Below are positions 1 through 11,791 of a DNA stretch of 64,000 bases, piece by piece. Source of the DNA: Beroe ovata (lineage: Eukaryota; Ctenophora; Nuda; Beroida; Beroidae); the NCBI GenBank assembly GCA_946803715.1, contig CAMPET010000116.1, positions 76,621 through 140,620 of the forward strand, written 5' to 3'. Within the stretch, counting starts at the first letter, position 1, and every line of letters starts with the position of its first letter. Both the position numbers and the translations under genes were made by a program. The notes beneath the pieces are model-generated. The model saw only the letters and a list, made by a program, of their open reading frames with translations, was not told the origin of the DNA and did no database searches.

Positions 1-825
1 GGAAAGTTGCCGGAAAAAGAGTTATCGATCATTGAAAGTGTGTGTGGGAATGTTATGAAGGAGTTGGGATACAATTTGAAATCAGAGGATTCGCTTGTGG
101 AGTTTACTGTTGATCAAGTGAAAGAATTCCACTCCGAGAACAGCATGAATGCTGTAAAAAGAGAGGATGAATTGAGAACACAGAATCTTGAGATATGGAC
201 TAGGAGAGACAGACAAAGGGAAGTCTTGGCCCGATTCTCCCAAGACACCGTACAGCTGCCACAGCAGCTCCTGACAGGGGACGAGGCTAGAGACTGTCAC
301 AAACTAGTTGTCAAGACGGAGAAAAAGGATAGGACACTCCGTGATGCGCTGGATAATATCAAGAATGAGCTGTGGCCAATCAAACCGGCACTAATATGGA
401 TGTGTGTGTTCGGATTCCTAAGTGGTTTCCTGGGCGGACTAATCGGAGTTCGAGGTCCGCCCCTCATTATATTCTTCTTCTTCTTCGAGTACCCCAAAGT
501 GGTGGCTAAAGCTAACGGCTCTATGGTGGCTATCATAAACACCCTGGTCAGGATTGCAACATATCTCGCAAAGCCGCCCACGGACCAATACACAGCAACG
601 TACGGACATGAAACATGGTTTGTGTCCGAGGACAAGTATCTCTACATTGCTGTTGCGGTCATATCCCTCCTTGCGTGCCCTCTAGGTCTATACCTTACCA
701 AATACCTCAATAAAGCCGGCTACAAAGCTTCCCTCACTCTCTTACTCATAGTCAATGGAGTTACCATGATTGTTACTGCTACTCTGGACTTGACTACCGC
801 TGACAGCGGAAATGCAAACGTGTGA
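1..825 (+). CDS. TauE/SafE (TSUP) family membrane transporter, 3' part
   Basis: The reading frame is open from the first base of the window to a TGA at 823-825, so the 5' end is missing. The visible 274 residues begin with a charged, probably cytosolic stretch of about 125 residues. Membrane segments follow, including a glycine-rich helix (GFLSGFLGGLIGVRGPP) typical of the second half of TSUP proteins. Further helices lie around residues 210-235 and 245-265. TSUP proteins are proposed to export sulfite, sulfonates or other small organic anions; the substrate cannot be told from sequence. No intron is needed in the visible part. The gene lies opposite to, and apparently within an intron of, the NBEAL-like gene, because the next NBEAL exon is not found between 1 and 1126. 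AATAAA-like signals occur near 1090-1110. The family call is fairly secure. Confidence 0.7.
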   Translation, partial: GKLPEKELSIIESVCGNVMKELGYNLKSEDSLVEFTVDQVKEFHSENSMNAVKREDELRTQNLEIWTRRDRQREVLARFSQDTVQLPQQLLTGDEARDCHKLVVKTEKKDRTLRDALDNIKNELWPIKPALIWMCVFGFLSGFLGGLIGVRGPPLIIFFFFFEYPKVVAKANGSMVAIINTLVRIATYLAKPPTDQYTATYGHETWFVSEDKYLYIAVAVISLLACPLGLYLTKYLNKAGYKASLTLLLIVNGVTMIVTATLDLTTADSGNANV

Positions 826-1126
826 GGGGATCAGTTTAGTTTGAAATTTTCACGGTCTGTGTTTTTGACAGCACATTGGAGCAGGTTTTTAGATTCCAGA
901 TGGGTAAATTTTTAAACCTCTACTATGCTATGATAACCAGAATTCTGATTGATTGTGTGTTGAAAATTGTTCAAATATATTTAGCTGTTTTCATTTTAAC
1001 ACGCGGTGTTTTTGAGTCATGAAGAATGCGAGAGATTTCAACAACGATATGAATTGCAATTTTGAATTTCAACCTCATCTTCAATTCTCTAATAAAAAGC
1101 TAACAAAAAAATAAACAAGTTCAAAC

Positions 1127-4100
1127 CTGACTACAGTTGATGGACGCCAGCTGGAGCTTGTTGGTTAACTTCTTGTCTATTCTGACGCAGACCTCACCCA
1201 TACCGAGCAGAGGCGAGCCCCGGTGAGATATGCCCAGGAAATGCTGGGAGAGGGGGTGAAGTTAGCGAGGGAGAAGATAAGGATAATAAGATAAGAGGGA
1301 AAGAGGGACCAAGTTTTGAGCTGAAATTTCCATCAATTAGTTTGGCTGGAGAGGGGTAAAGAGCTTCAGTGGTGGAGCTGTAGAGTTTTTCCTGACGTAC
1401 GCGAGATTAGAAGCCATACCACATGTTTGTCATGTGACGTCATGTTTGTGCTGTCACGATGACAGACATGTAACCTACCCATTTGTTGTCCATGAAGTTG
1501 TGGTCAACAGAGGTCGTGGTGAACTCCTTCCTATTGCACACGGCAATGTGCAGCGTACCGTTAGGCTGGAAAAACGCTTCAAATCCGAACCCACTCGCGT
1601 TATAGAAACTGAAATTGGAGCGGTTACAGATCTCTTCTTTGATTACAGACAGCATATTTGACAGTTCTAGCTGGAAAAGCTGGAGTGGATACTATTTTCA
1701 CATATTTGTATTAACCTGTAGAGCGTGTATCTCTCTTCCGAGCTCGTTGCGTCAGGGGACATTGGTCGTCGTCCTGCACTCTTCACATCCAACTTGAACC
1801 AGCATACAAAGGTGTAACAGTTTTTACCATGGATATGGGGCCACACTGGTATCTCTGGCACTGTGATACCCTGTGTGTTTGAGAAAAGGGGTGTAACAGC
1901 GGCCGGGTTACTCGTAGTATACGAATGGGTTAACATCTTTCTCTTTTTCAGTTTAATATCGCACTGCACTAACTGATATATCCAGCTAAACTGTTATGAC
2001 TTGTACACTTACAGCAGTTTGGTGCTGAAGATCAAAGAAGTGATTAGGTCCTTCGGCACCCTTTCCTTTGGCCATCCTTTCCAGTGATAGTTGCAGACGT
2101 TCCGTGAAGTTAGGCTGTGGAAATGTTACAGGAGATTACATATCTCGCTCAATGATTTCAGAGAATTTCAATACGATGATCTGCGAGTGAAGACTGGACT
2201 CCAGGGAGAAACACATTCACCAATTTTCGATATACTTACAACATTGTTCTCTATTTGGAAGAGAAGGATAAACTGACGAACTTCGATCGCGGAAATTGAA
2301 TACCTGACAAAAATAGAGGAAATGTGAATTATGATTGGTTCATTTTCTTGCAGTTATCATCTGATCATGAAAAGCGTCACAACAGTTTTCTCGTTTTCTC
2401 ACCCTCCAATGTGTTCGAGAATTGAGAGTAACTGCTCCACCAGCGGAATGGTAAGGGGTCGGGAGGGTGCGGCTAGGAATGTAGTGATAATCGTTATCAC
2501 ACCCCCGCTGCTACATCTGTGTGTGTGTGTGTGGGGGGGGGTATATGGTGAGAACAACAGATACTCATGTATAACAGGAATATAAACTTTACAGAGAGTT
2601 TCAAAATTGTATAAATCGGGGTTTGTAAATTGTAAGTGAAGAGACGTTCTAGATACCGTTCTAGATACCGTTCTAGATGTTATTGCTAATTTTGGAATAT
2701 CATCAACTATGACAAACCTCATTACTGACAGCGTATCAACAGTGATGATATTGTAGATACTATCCAGTATGTACGACAGTATCTCACAGTCAGCATCATC
2801 GGCTAGCGTGAATGACCATTTCAACAACACTTTCATCAGCTCCAAGTTCTCAATCACAGCAAACTCAGCAATGTGATTCCCTTCTACAGCCTGCGTTGCG
2901 TTGGGGAATCTTTATTATGTTACGGAATTACTGAAATTCCTTTCACATGAACTTAAATTCCTTTCACAAGAACTGAAATTCCTTCCTCATGGAATTGTGA
3001 CGTTTCCTACCATATCAAGTAGTGCGTGTATAATTTTCAGAGAAGGTTTGTTGAGGCTTTCCAGTAGTTTCCCATATCCAATATGCAGTTCAAATTCTTC
3101 CTTAGCTGAAATGAGTATGACCTAAACCCTCCGTCAACTTGACAGCTGTCAATAAGTGTGGATGTGGTCCTCTGTTTCCCTTGCACCTCATGTTCCAACT
3201 CAATCCAATCAATCCAATCAACTCACATGACGAGGATTTTCTCATGAGCGCAGAGTATGCTCGAATACAACTGATCACCACACATTCAGTCCCCTCGCAC
3301 GCTGTTAGTATGGGGAGTAGCTTGTCAAAGACAGCTACCCCAAGAAAAGAAGATTGGAGGGAAGGACGATCTTTCACACGGAGAATACGGGGAATGAGGT
3401 CTGAAACAGAACGATGTAAACAACCTGATGAGCGCCCAATTACATAATTATCTAATTAGGAGTTAATTCAGTCTCTGTCTGATGAGGTGATCCATGAACC
3501 CCGGAAGAGAAGAGAACCGGTCAATTTGCGATAGTCAAATCTATAATTTTGACTTTAGAACTCGCGTGCGCGCGAGTTATAGATCAAACAATGAGCAGCG
3601 CGCTACGTCTATTTTCGTAAGAAGACCTATTTCTGACAATTCCTGCTGATTGGCACTTAGAGAACAGTTACATGTAAATAAGTACAAATGTTATCGATAG
3701 GGAAAGGCTCAAACCGGCATCTTGCAGCCTTTATTGTTATTGAAACATTGATGTCAAGAAAGCTGAATATGAATCATCAGCTAAGCTGTATGTAGGCTGT
3801 TATAGATTTAATCTATAACAGCCTACATACAGCTTAGCTGATGATGTCTCAGTCCTCTTAGTGTAACCCACACTGTACAGAGAAATGTCATTGTCGATAA
3901 TGTACATGCTTATTTCAACTCTATATTGCTTCAACTCCTTTTGCTTACCTATATAATGAGATAGGATAACAAAGTCCTTTTCTTCAGCCCTGGACAAAAG
4001 ATAATAGCTGATTTTTAACCGAAGAATTCTATTGACTTGAACGGTGCAGAAACGTTATTAAATTGACTTCCACGAGGATACTTACTTAACAGAGATCTCG

Positions 4101-7100
4101 TGTAAGAACATACTCAGCAATGAGCGTACATCTGTCTGTCTCTGAAATGATGAAACATTCGTTACAGATACTAGCACACAAATACACGGATACGCAGATA
4201 CGCTACACAGGTATAATTGCAATCGACTGAACAAACAAACAAACAAACAACGAACAAACAAACAAAGGCCCACCCTATCCGGTCTGGAGTTGTGTGTCTG
4301 TTGAATGTACATCAGAACACATTGTACCACCAAATCTCTGTGCTCTGGACACGAGCGTAGCAAATTGAGTAGGGACTCGAATGTGCTATCGTTGATAATG
4401 CCACATGAGGATTCCTGTAGGGAGTGAGGACTGAGGATCACACAGTATAAGCAGTATGTATTACACACAGAGTGTACAACACAATCACACACACATTCAC
4501 ACACACACACACACACACACACAAAAACACAAAAACACACAGGACTAAGTAGACAGACACGTATACACAAAACACAGAACACATACACAGCATATAGTGA
4601 ACAGGCAAACACAGAACACATGATGTCATGATACAGAAACATACTCATATTTTGGAGTAAAAACTGCCCATAACTTTTAAACAGTTACCTGCAATAATGA
4701 CTTTTGCTGTAAACCCTACTAAGCAATTAGACAGGTCTTTTCTACTGCATGGGTTCAAACACTACCCTTTTATCTACAACAATAGGTATACCAATACGGA
4801 ATACGGCTAAATCACATATATAACAACAAATGAACCGTAATCACACGAAATCACATGCGAAATCACGAAATCCATATGAATTAGCTAATTAGCTAATTAG
4901 GGTGGCTGGTGGAATACTCAACCCACTACGTACATATTTGTGACAATTTTGGTCAGTTGGGAGGAAGTTAAAATGGACTCTGTTGATGTGAAGTGTGAAA
5001 CAGGCATTTGTTTTGATTATATACGAAACAAAAACACACGAAAACACAGACACACACACAAAAACAAACATACAAACAAACACACACACACACATATGAA
5101 GATACAAACACGAGGGCTTACCCCTGCCGTCTCTGAGTGGCAGGAATGGTTACAACATGCTTCATGCAGGATGACAGTGCTCGTCTGTTAAAACAAGAGA
5201 CGGTCACATGACCGATACGATCATGTGATAAAATTGATACAAACAGCTCTTGAGGAATGAGGATAAGAATTTTAGCAATAAGAGTTTTGCAATGAAATAT
5301 GCAATTGTGAAAAATTATGACTACGAATTAGAATATCGATTGATCCTTGCGTGTTTGTACTTTGTGTTTTGGGGGTTTGAGTGTCTGTGACGTCTGTAAC
5401 TTATCCTTCACAAAATTTTGATGAAGGCAACCTCATTGATTACCATTATGTCATTGCAGTCATGGCCACCTTCTGTAATACTGCCACGACTCTACCAGGG
5501 TTCAAGTTTCAACATGATATACCCACTACCTACACATCTCCGATTTTGATATTATGCGAAAGGTGTGTACAATGTACACTTTATAAAATCAATGTGTTTG
5601 AGTGGGCGATTCTTGAAACTCTGGGCGATTATTTGATATCAAATTGTAACTACTGGATATCAATGATGAACGGGTAGTTTAAGCTGAAATTGTCGACTCT
5701 TCCATCTATGATGAAATAAGAGAAGAAATAGAGCAATGTGGAGTTAAAAGGTATATATTTTTTGCTTTTAGGAGTCATAAACAAATAAAATTTCCCATTA
5801 CCTCTCCCCCACAAAGGAATGTGCCAAGCAGATCCAATGCTAGAAGTTTGTACTTCATCCTGCAGTCTTTGCTGTTGAAGATCGCTGAAATGATAATGCC
5901 CCCTATGGAAGGTTCTATGGAAGAAACGTGGGTTTTTTATGATTCCAACAGCAGGGAAATTAAAAACGGGTAAAAAGGATCATTAATCAACTTTTGGTAC
6001 CCCAGTACAGCAGTTTGTAAAGTTGTAATACCATTGATAGCAAGTCTGAAGTTTCCTCTCGCAGTTTGGTTGGACACCTTGTGCGTGTAAAGGCTGTGTG
6101 CCTGGACTGCGGGAGGGGGTTTTGCAGGTGCATCTTGCAGTGACAAGGCATCGAGTAAAGTCTCTTCTTTGCAACTGAAAAGAATCATTGGCTTTTCATA
6201 ATCAACAAGCCGAAAGGTCAGCAATATCAAATGCTATCAAGAATAGTTTGTGATAGCCATCATACCTTTTGATTATGTTGATCCAGTTATTTTGTCTGTC
6301 ACACATGAAACTGTAATAACACGTGATCTGAAATTGTGCCAGAATCAGACTCATTATCAAGAGACTAATTGTATGATCAGTGATCACACATATATAATAA
6401 TGGATAATACCTCAAGGATGATAGCCTGCAGCCAATTACAGACTGCCTGATTGGAAGAACCCCCAGGAAAAGTATTTTGAGATTGATTCACAGTTGGAAC
6501 TAAGATCTCAGCAGCCACCAACACAGAATAGGAAATTGATGTATCTATCTCGGCATCAGATAATGCCTGGATATTCTCACTACATCTGAAAATAAACACA
6601 ATTTGGTCTAGATTATATAGGATACATTGATATAGGCTATATCAGCTATATCATATAGCTGATTAAACAAAGTTGTTTAAATATTGCAAAATTGACATGA
6701 CTTAAGTTGTTTCCAATTAGTCTAACCTTGACAAAATGACCAAATAGACAAGAATACCCTGAGCTCTGCACAGTGGGAGTGTAGGATCGCCTTCTCCAGA
6801 TGCAATTGCTATAGAAAGGAAAGAAAAGATCAGTTATAAATAAATATGTTATGCAGGGAATTTTTGTGATTAATAAGCTTACATTCTTTGACATATCTCA
6901 TCTGGTTTTCCAGTTCCTTGGCAAGGATTTTCGGCAAATCGCCCTGATGGTTCTTCAGGTTAAGCTGTGCTTCTTGCTGCCTGAATATGAAAAAATTTTC
7001 AACTGAAAATTCTTATCAGTACAAAGATATTAGCAGTATGGAAAATGACATACAACTATTATAGTAGGTATGATGTGCATACTTACTTTGAAAGGGAACT

Positions 7101-7506
7101 GTTTAGAGATTGGATCAAGTTATCATGCTGAAAACCATATACAGATTTCATCTCTGATAGGTGAATATCAAGAGACACATTAGTAGCTTCAACATCCCCA
7201 CTCTGATGAGAAGTTGCAAATCTTTGCCATGTTGCCCTTAATTTGGCACTCTGTATAGTCCTGAACATTCAAATTCGGAACTCAGTAACTGTTCATAGCT
7301 AAATAAGTTCATCAAATGACTATCACAATACAATAATTCAGAGGCCTTGGATTTAACTATCAGGATTTAACCTCTGGAGACCTGGCAAAGGGGTTCAAGA
7401 CACTACTGAGACCAGATCAAGTGAACACAAAAGAATAACACAATTCAAATAACTACCTTGATTCCTGTTCTGGAGTCATAGCTCCAGCTACTGGCTTCCC
7501 ACTCAT
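1127..7506 (-). CDS. NBEAL: NBEAL1/2-like BEACH protein, N-terminal half (3' end off-window)
   Basis: This is a multi-exon gene read right to left. Its ATG is at 7504-7506 and exon 1 is 7457-7506. Further exons that splice well are 7087-7260, 6883-6980, 6727-6808, 6411-6595, 6266-6327, about 5990-6174 and 5802-5884. Others lie near 5444-5491, 5110-5175, 4082-4145, 4270-4420, 3130-3370, 3015-3115, 2730-2900 and 2400-2500, followed by 2013-2114, about 1715-1910, 1479-1670 and 1127-1243. The first two-thirds is helical armadillo-type sequence; the segment AKEEFELHIGYGKLLESL and the adjoining AVEGNH resemble NBEAL1/2. The 2114-1127 exons encode the concanavalin A-like domain (NHFFDL, CYTFVCWFKLD, GFGFEAFF, HIAVCNRKEFTTTSV). 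The PH, BEACH and WD40 parts must lie left of the window. Family members are large scaffolds in vesicle and granule trafficking. The phase at one internal junction (about 1670-1715) does not close cleanly. The start is head to head with FBXL13. Confidence 0.8.
3773..3845. repeat. Perfect 36-bp inverted repeat with 1-nt spacer
   Basis: The left arm 3773-3808 is the exact reverse complement of 3810-3845, with a single T between them. It lies in an NBEAL intron. It contains no recognisable transposon ends or gene. It could be a genuine cruciform-forming palindrome or a fold-back assembly artefact. Confidence 0.9.
4469..4625. repeat. CA-rich microsatellite
   Basis: An (AC)n run and degenerate ACACA-rich sequence lie in an NBEAL intron. 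The long cysteine/valine-rich minus-strand reading frame over it is an artefact of this repeat. A second CA-rich patch lies at about 5030-5095. Confidence 0.85.
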
Positions 7507-8808
7507 TTTATCGTTCCATAACTGCAGCATGAAATAGGTGATTAATATCAAACTAGAAAAGTCATATAGTGGGCATGATACACAACAGGAGGACACAAAA
7601 ACAGGAGGACAGCTATAAATATATGATATTTATTCAAGCTCCACTTGCAAATAATCACTAGTTGGGAGTATTGACCCTAAGCCCCTTGTCCTTAGTATAA
7701 ATGTCCACAGTCAACAAACTTATTTGGAAGATTAGATATTATGAGTGACATTATCAGTATTCCATATATAAAATTGAAATAAAAATTATTGAAATAAAAA
7801 TTAATGTATAGGAAAACTTGATCACATAAATTGGGACATTTTTCAAATAAATTTGTCTGGCGATGCTAAACCGCTGATGCAACAAAATTCTCGACAGGTT
7901 CTATTATCGATCGAAAACAAATGACAGCAGCTGCTGTAGTACTGCATCACGAGCCGCGCACTAGCTGCACGAAATGATGGACGGACGTGTATTTAAATTT
8001 TTAAAACGCAACACTTTACGGCTTTGCCGAACAATCCGCGCGGCGCGGCGCGCGGCTCGCATGAGCATATTTGGGCAACATAACACATAACAACTTTAAC
8101 TCAGTCCGCGCGTCCATTGCGTTGCACTGTTGGTCATTTTGTTGCAACTCAAAAATTTTAGCATGTATCTGCTTCTTGATCGAAGCGCGCGCCGCTTGTC
8201 AGATGTTACCTGACCTGTTTCTCGCGCGAGCGCGCCTTCGATGAAGGCGCGCGCGCCGCGCGCGAGAAACTGAGGTCAGATAAAATCTGACAACGCGCCG
8301 CGCCTTCATTGCTGACCATACCTAATATACCTCTACTGTACCACTGGGCCTATTTTAGGCGAGCGCGAGCGCGTGACGCCAGGAGCAGATGTCAGATTGT
8401 CATAAAAACTGACAATGGTTATAATCATTATTGGTGGCCAAAATTTTATATTCTCAATCTCATAAGTTAGCGCTATTATACGCTGAAATATTTATATTCA
8501 TTGAAATAAAGTTTTAATCTCTGTGCTGAAATTGATATTTTCATCAAGTCTCTATATTTCTATTTATTCTACAATGCTAATGTATACCTATCTGGAAGCG
8601 TGAATCCCCTTAATGTGAATCGAAGTTTGGATCCATGAGCTCAGTCCACTCACTCAGGGCAATATACTGTATAAGTCACTTGGCATTGAACTGGAAATAT
8701 CCATACAGTATCTAGGGACAGTGTCCTTATTAACCTATTCAGTTTACTTTGATTTAGTCATTCAGTTCAAAAATCCAGTGTATTTTATTTCCAGCTTCTC
8801 GTGGCAGA
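7507..8808. promoter_or_regulatory. Divergent intergenic region between NBEAL and FBXL13
   Basis: The two genes start head to head here, so both promoters must lie in this interval or in its duplicate around 10104-11291. The sequence holds AT-rich stretches, a CG-rich low-complexity patch near 8035-8065 and a short inverted-repeat element at 8197-8292. No TATA box or other defined motif was recognised. A bidirectional promoter is an inference from gene orientation only. Confidence 0.4.
8197..8292. mobile_element. Short CG-rich inverted-repeat (MITE-like) element, copy 1
   Basis: The left end reads TGTCAGATGTTACCTGACCT then GTTTCTCGCGCG. The right end is its near-exact reverse complement (GAGAAACTGAGGTCAGAT then AAAATCTGACA), enclosing a CG-rich core. 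At 96 bp with terminal inverted repeats of about 33 bp it could form a hairpin. Related copies lie at 10680-10775 (inside the duplicated block), 22855-22967 and 42551-42636. No transposase is present and target-site duplications were not established. Confidence 0.65.
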
Positions 8809-9164
8809 ATGGCAACTTTCAATGACATTCATCCTAGATTGAAAGCCTATCTATTGAAACATCGTCTTCCAGATATATTTGAGGTTTCAATGAGTGGCCA
8901 AACGATTCTATTTGCTTTGAAAAGTTTCCAAGAAAGCACTACATTATCACAAACCTTTTTCAGTGCATATTTACTGCTTTAGCAGCAAGTAAACCTGAAG
9001 ATCCTAATGCATTCATTTTGAAATGCCTTAGAGACTATCAAGCTGGCAATCATTTTGATTTGCCCTGGGATGCTTTTGTTGAAAAGAAGGATCTTCCAGC
9101 TAAGCGTGCTTTCAAAAGAACCTTCATTGAGAACTTCTTTTCTCTTGCAGACCTTGCCGAACTA
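8809..9164 (+). pseudogene. Duplicate of the first two coding exons of FBXL13/DRC6
   Basis: An ATG exon (8809-8883) and a second exon (8964-9164) are the same as 11292-11366 and 11447-11647. They encode the N-terminal helix-rich segment beginning MATFNDIHPRLKAYLLKH. The copy is cut off from the rest of the gene by an N, a LINE fragment and another N. It is probably the other haplotype of the true exons, not a separate gene. A cryptic reading frame through the intron stops early. Confidence 0.75.
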
Positions 9165-9309
9165 GTAAGTCTTCCTTTATCTCATATTCTGAAGAGTGAA
9201 GCCCAAACCCTAATATTCCCTTTTAGGGTGTGATAACTTTGGGTTGCTGACTTGAAGCACCTCATTCAATAATGGTTAATCTGTTTATCAAATAGGAAAA
9301 TTACATTAN

Positions 9310-10102
9310 ATGTTTTTATGCTACAGTATAGGAATTGACTTCTAGAAACATGAAGATTGTACTGTGGCAAAACCAGACTATTTTTCCACTGACGTCTTAC
9401 TGACCCAGTCTTTTCACGGAAAAGGGTGCTGAGGGAAACAGGTGTTCTGTGCTTTCGAATTTTATACAGTTTGTTGAGTAGAAAGAATTTGTGAACATTA
9501 AAGACAGTGAGGAGCTTCAATTCATTAAACAATGGTTTTGTGTGTTCAAGTACAAAGTTTTTAGGTTTAATATGTTCATCAATAGATCGTGCCCGAGCAC
9601 AGGTCTTGTAATATTCATTATGATCAAAATTTAGATGCTTGCCAAAAAGAAGTCTTATGCATCTTTTTTGTATGGAAAATATTTTTTCAAGTTTAGTTTT
9701 AGAGCATGATCCCCATGCAGAGATGCCATATGAAAGGTGGGATAGAAACAAAGTGGTGTATAATTTCAAATGATGTTCTTTAGGAATGAACTTTCTTATC
9801 CTCTTTATCGTGATTATTGCACTATTTAGTTTCTGTTCTAAGTGGTCTACATGACCTTCCCAAGTCAAATTCTCGTCGATGATTAGCCCCAGGAATCTTG
9901 CTTGATTTGTTTTTCTTATTCGTTTGCCACATGATATAAGCTCAGGTTCGTTGCCTATTTCTCTTGATCTAGCACATGTTAACCTTTCATGGTGATTCAT
10001 TCTGGGCCTAAAGTGGATATAAAGACATTTGTCTATGTTTATATGTAGTTGATTACTGAGTAAGTATAAATTCAAAGATTCGAGGAGTTGATTTGCTTTT
10101 AG
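9310..10102 (-). mobile_element. Non-LTR retrotransposon (LINE) reverse transcriptase fragment
   Basis: A minus-strand frame fills nearly the whole interval and encodes the C-terminal part of a LINE-type reverse transcriptase. The motif ARFLGLIIDENLTWEGHVDHL is typical of the region just after the catalytic core in Jockey/CR1-like elements, and is followed by the conserved LYTTLFLSHLSYGISAWGS region. The catalytic YADD-type segment and the endonuclease domain are absent. A single N bounds it at 9309 and at 10103. It appears to be an insertion present on one haplotype in an early intron of FBXL13. Confidence 0.8.
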
Positions 10103-10103
10103 N

Positions 10104-11791
10104 ATATGATATTTATTCAAGCTCCACTTGCAAATAATCACTAGTTGGGAGTATTGACCCTAAGCCCCTTGTCCTTAGTATAAATGTCCACAGTCAACAA
10201 ACTTATTTGGAAGATTAGATATTATGAGTGACATTATCAGTATTCCATATATAAAATTGAAATAAAAATTATTGAAATAAAAATTAATGTATAGGAAAAC
10301 TTGATCACATAAATTGGGACATTTTTCAAATAAATTTGTCTGGCGATGCTAAACCGCTGATGCAACAAAATTCTCGACAGGTTCTATTATCGATCGAAAA
10401 CAAATGACAGCAGCTGCTGTAGTACTGCATCACGAGCCGCGCACTAGCTGCACGAAATGATGGACGGACGTGTATTTAAATTTTTAAAACGCAACACTTT
10501 ACGGCTTTGCCGAACAATCCGCGCGGCGCGGCGCGCGGCTCGCATGAGCATATTTGGGCAACATAACACATAACAACTTTAACTCAGTCCGCGCGTCCAT
10601 TGCGTTGCACTGTTGGTCATTTTGTTGCAACTCAAAAATTTTAGCATGTATCTGCTTCTTGATCGAAGCGCGCGCCGCTTGTCAGATGTTACCTGACCTG
10701 TTTCTCGCGCGAGCGCGCCTTCGATGAAGGCGCGCGCGCCGCGCGCGAGAAACTGAGGTCAGATAAAATCTGACAACGCGCCGCGCCTTCATTGCTGACC
10801 ATACCTAATATACCTCTACTGTACCACTGGGCCTATTTTAGGCGAGCGCGAGCGCGTGACGCCAGGAGCAGATGTCAGATTGTCATAAAAACTGACAATG
10901 GTTATAATCATTATTGGTGGCCAAAATTTTATATTCTCAATCTCATAAGTTAGCGCTATTATACGCTGAAATATTTATATTCATTGAAATAAAGTTTTAA
11001 TCTCTGTGCTGAAATTGATATTTTCATCAAGTCTCTATATTTCTATTTATTCTACAATGCTAATGTATACCTATCTGGAAGCGTGAATCCCCTTAATGTG
11101 AATCGAAGTTTGGATCCATGAGCTCAGTCCACTCACTCAGGGCAATATACTGTATAAGTCACTTGGCATTGAACTGGAAATATCCATACAGTATCTAGGG
11201 ACAGTGTCCTTATTAACCTATTCAGTTTACTTTGATTTAGTCATTCAGTTCAAAAATCCAGTGTATTTTATTTCCAGCTTCTCGTGGCAGAATGGCAACT
11301 TTCAATGACATTCATCCTAGATTGAAAGCCTATCTATTGAAACATCGTCTTCCAGATATATTTGAGGTTTCAATGAGTGGCCAAACAATTCTATTTGCTT
11401 TGAAAAGTTTCCAAGAAAGCACTACATTATCACAAACCTTTTTCAGTGCATATTTACTGCTTTAGCAGCAAGTAAACCTGAAGATCCTAATGCATTCATT
11501 TTGAAATGCCTTAGAGACTATCAAGCTGGCAATCATTTTGATTTGCCCTGGGATGCTTTTGTTGAAAAGAAGGATCTTCCAGCTAAGCGTGCTTTCAAAA
11601 GAACCTTCATTGAGAACTTCTTTTCTCTTGCAGACCTTGCCGAACTAGTAAGTCTTCCTTTATCTCATATTCTGAAGAGTGAAGCCCAAACCCTAATATT
11701 CCCTTTTAGGGTGTGATAACTTTGGGTTGCTGACTTGAAGCACCTCATTCAATAATGGTTAATCTGTTTATCAAATAGGAAAATTACATTA
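10104..11791. repeat. Copy 2 of the 1688-bp direct duplication
   Basis: It is nearly identical to 7621-9308 and starts immediately after the N at 10103. It continues without a gap into the rest of FBXL13, so this is the copy connected to the gene body. Confidence 0.95.
10680..10775. mobile_element. Short CG-rich inverted-repeat element, copy within duplicated block
   Basis: Same sequence as 8197-8292, carried along by the 1688-bp duplication, so it is not an independent insertion. Confidence 0.6.

Larger units (their letters stand above)
7621..9308. repeat. Copy 1 of a 1688-bp direct duplication
   Basis: Bases 7621-9308 are repeated at 10104-11791, offset 2483, almost without change; one difference noticed is G versus A near 8906/11389. 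The copy ends at a single N (9309). It contains repeat elements and a copy of the first two coding exons of FBXL13. The N junctions suggest an unmerged haplotype rather than a true tandem duplication. Confidence 0.95.

Noticed and set aside
4082-4648. Cys/Val-rich 188-residue minus-strand protein
   Set aside because: The odd composition comes from CA microsatellite intron; only short NBEAL exons within it look real.
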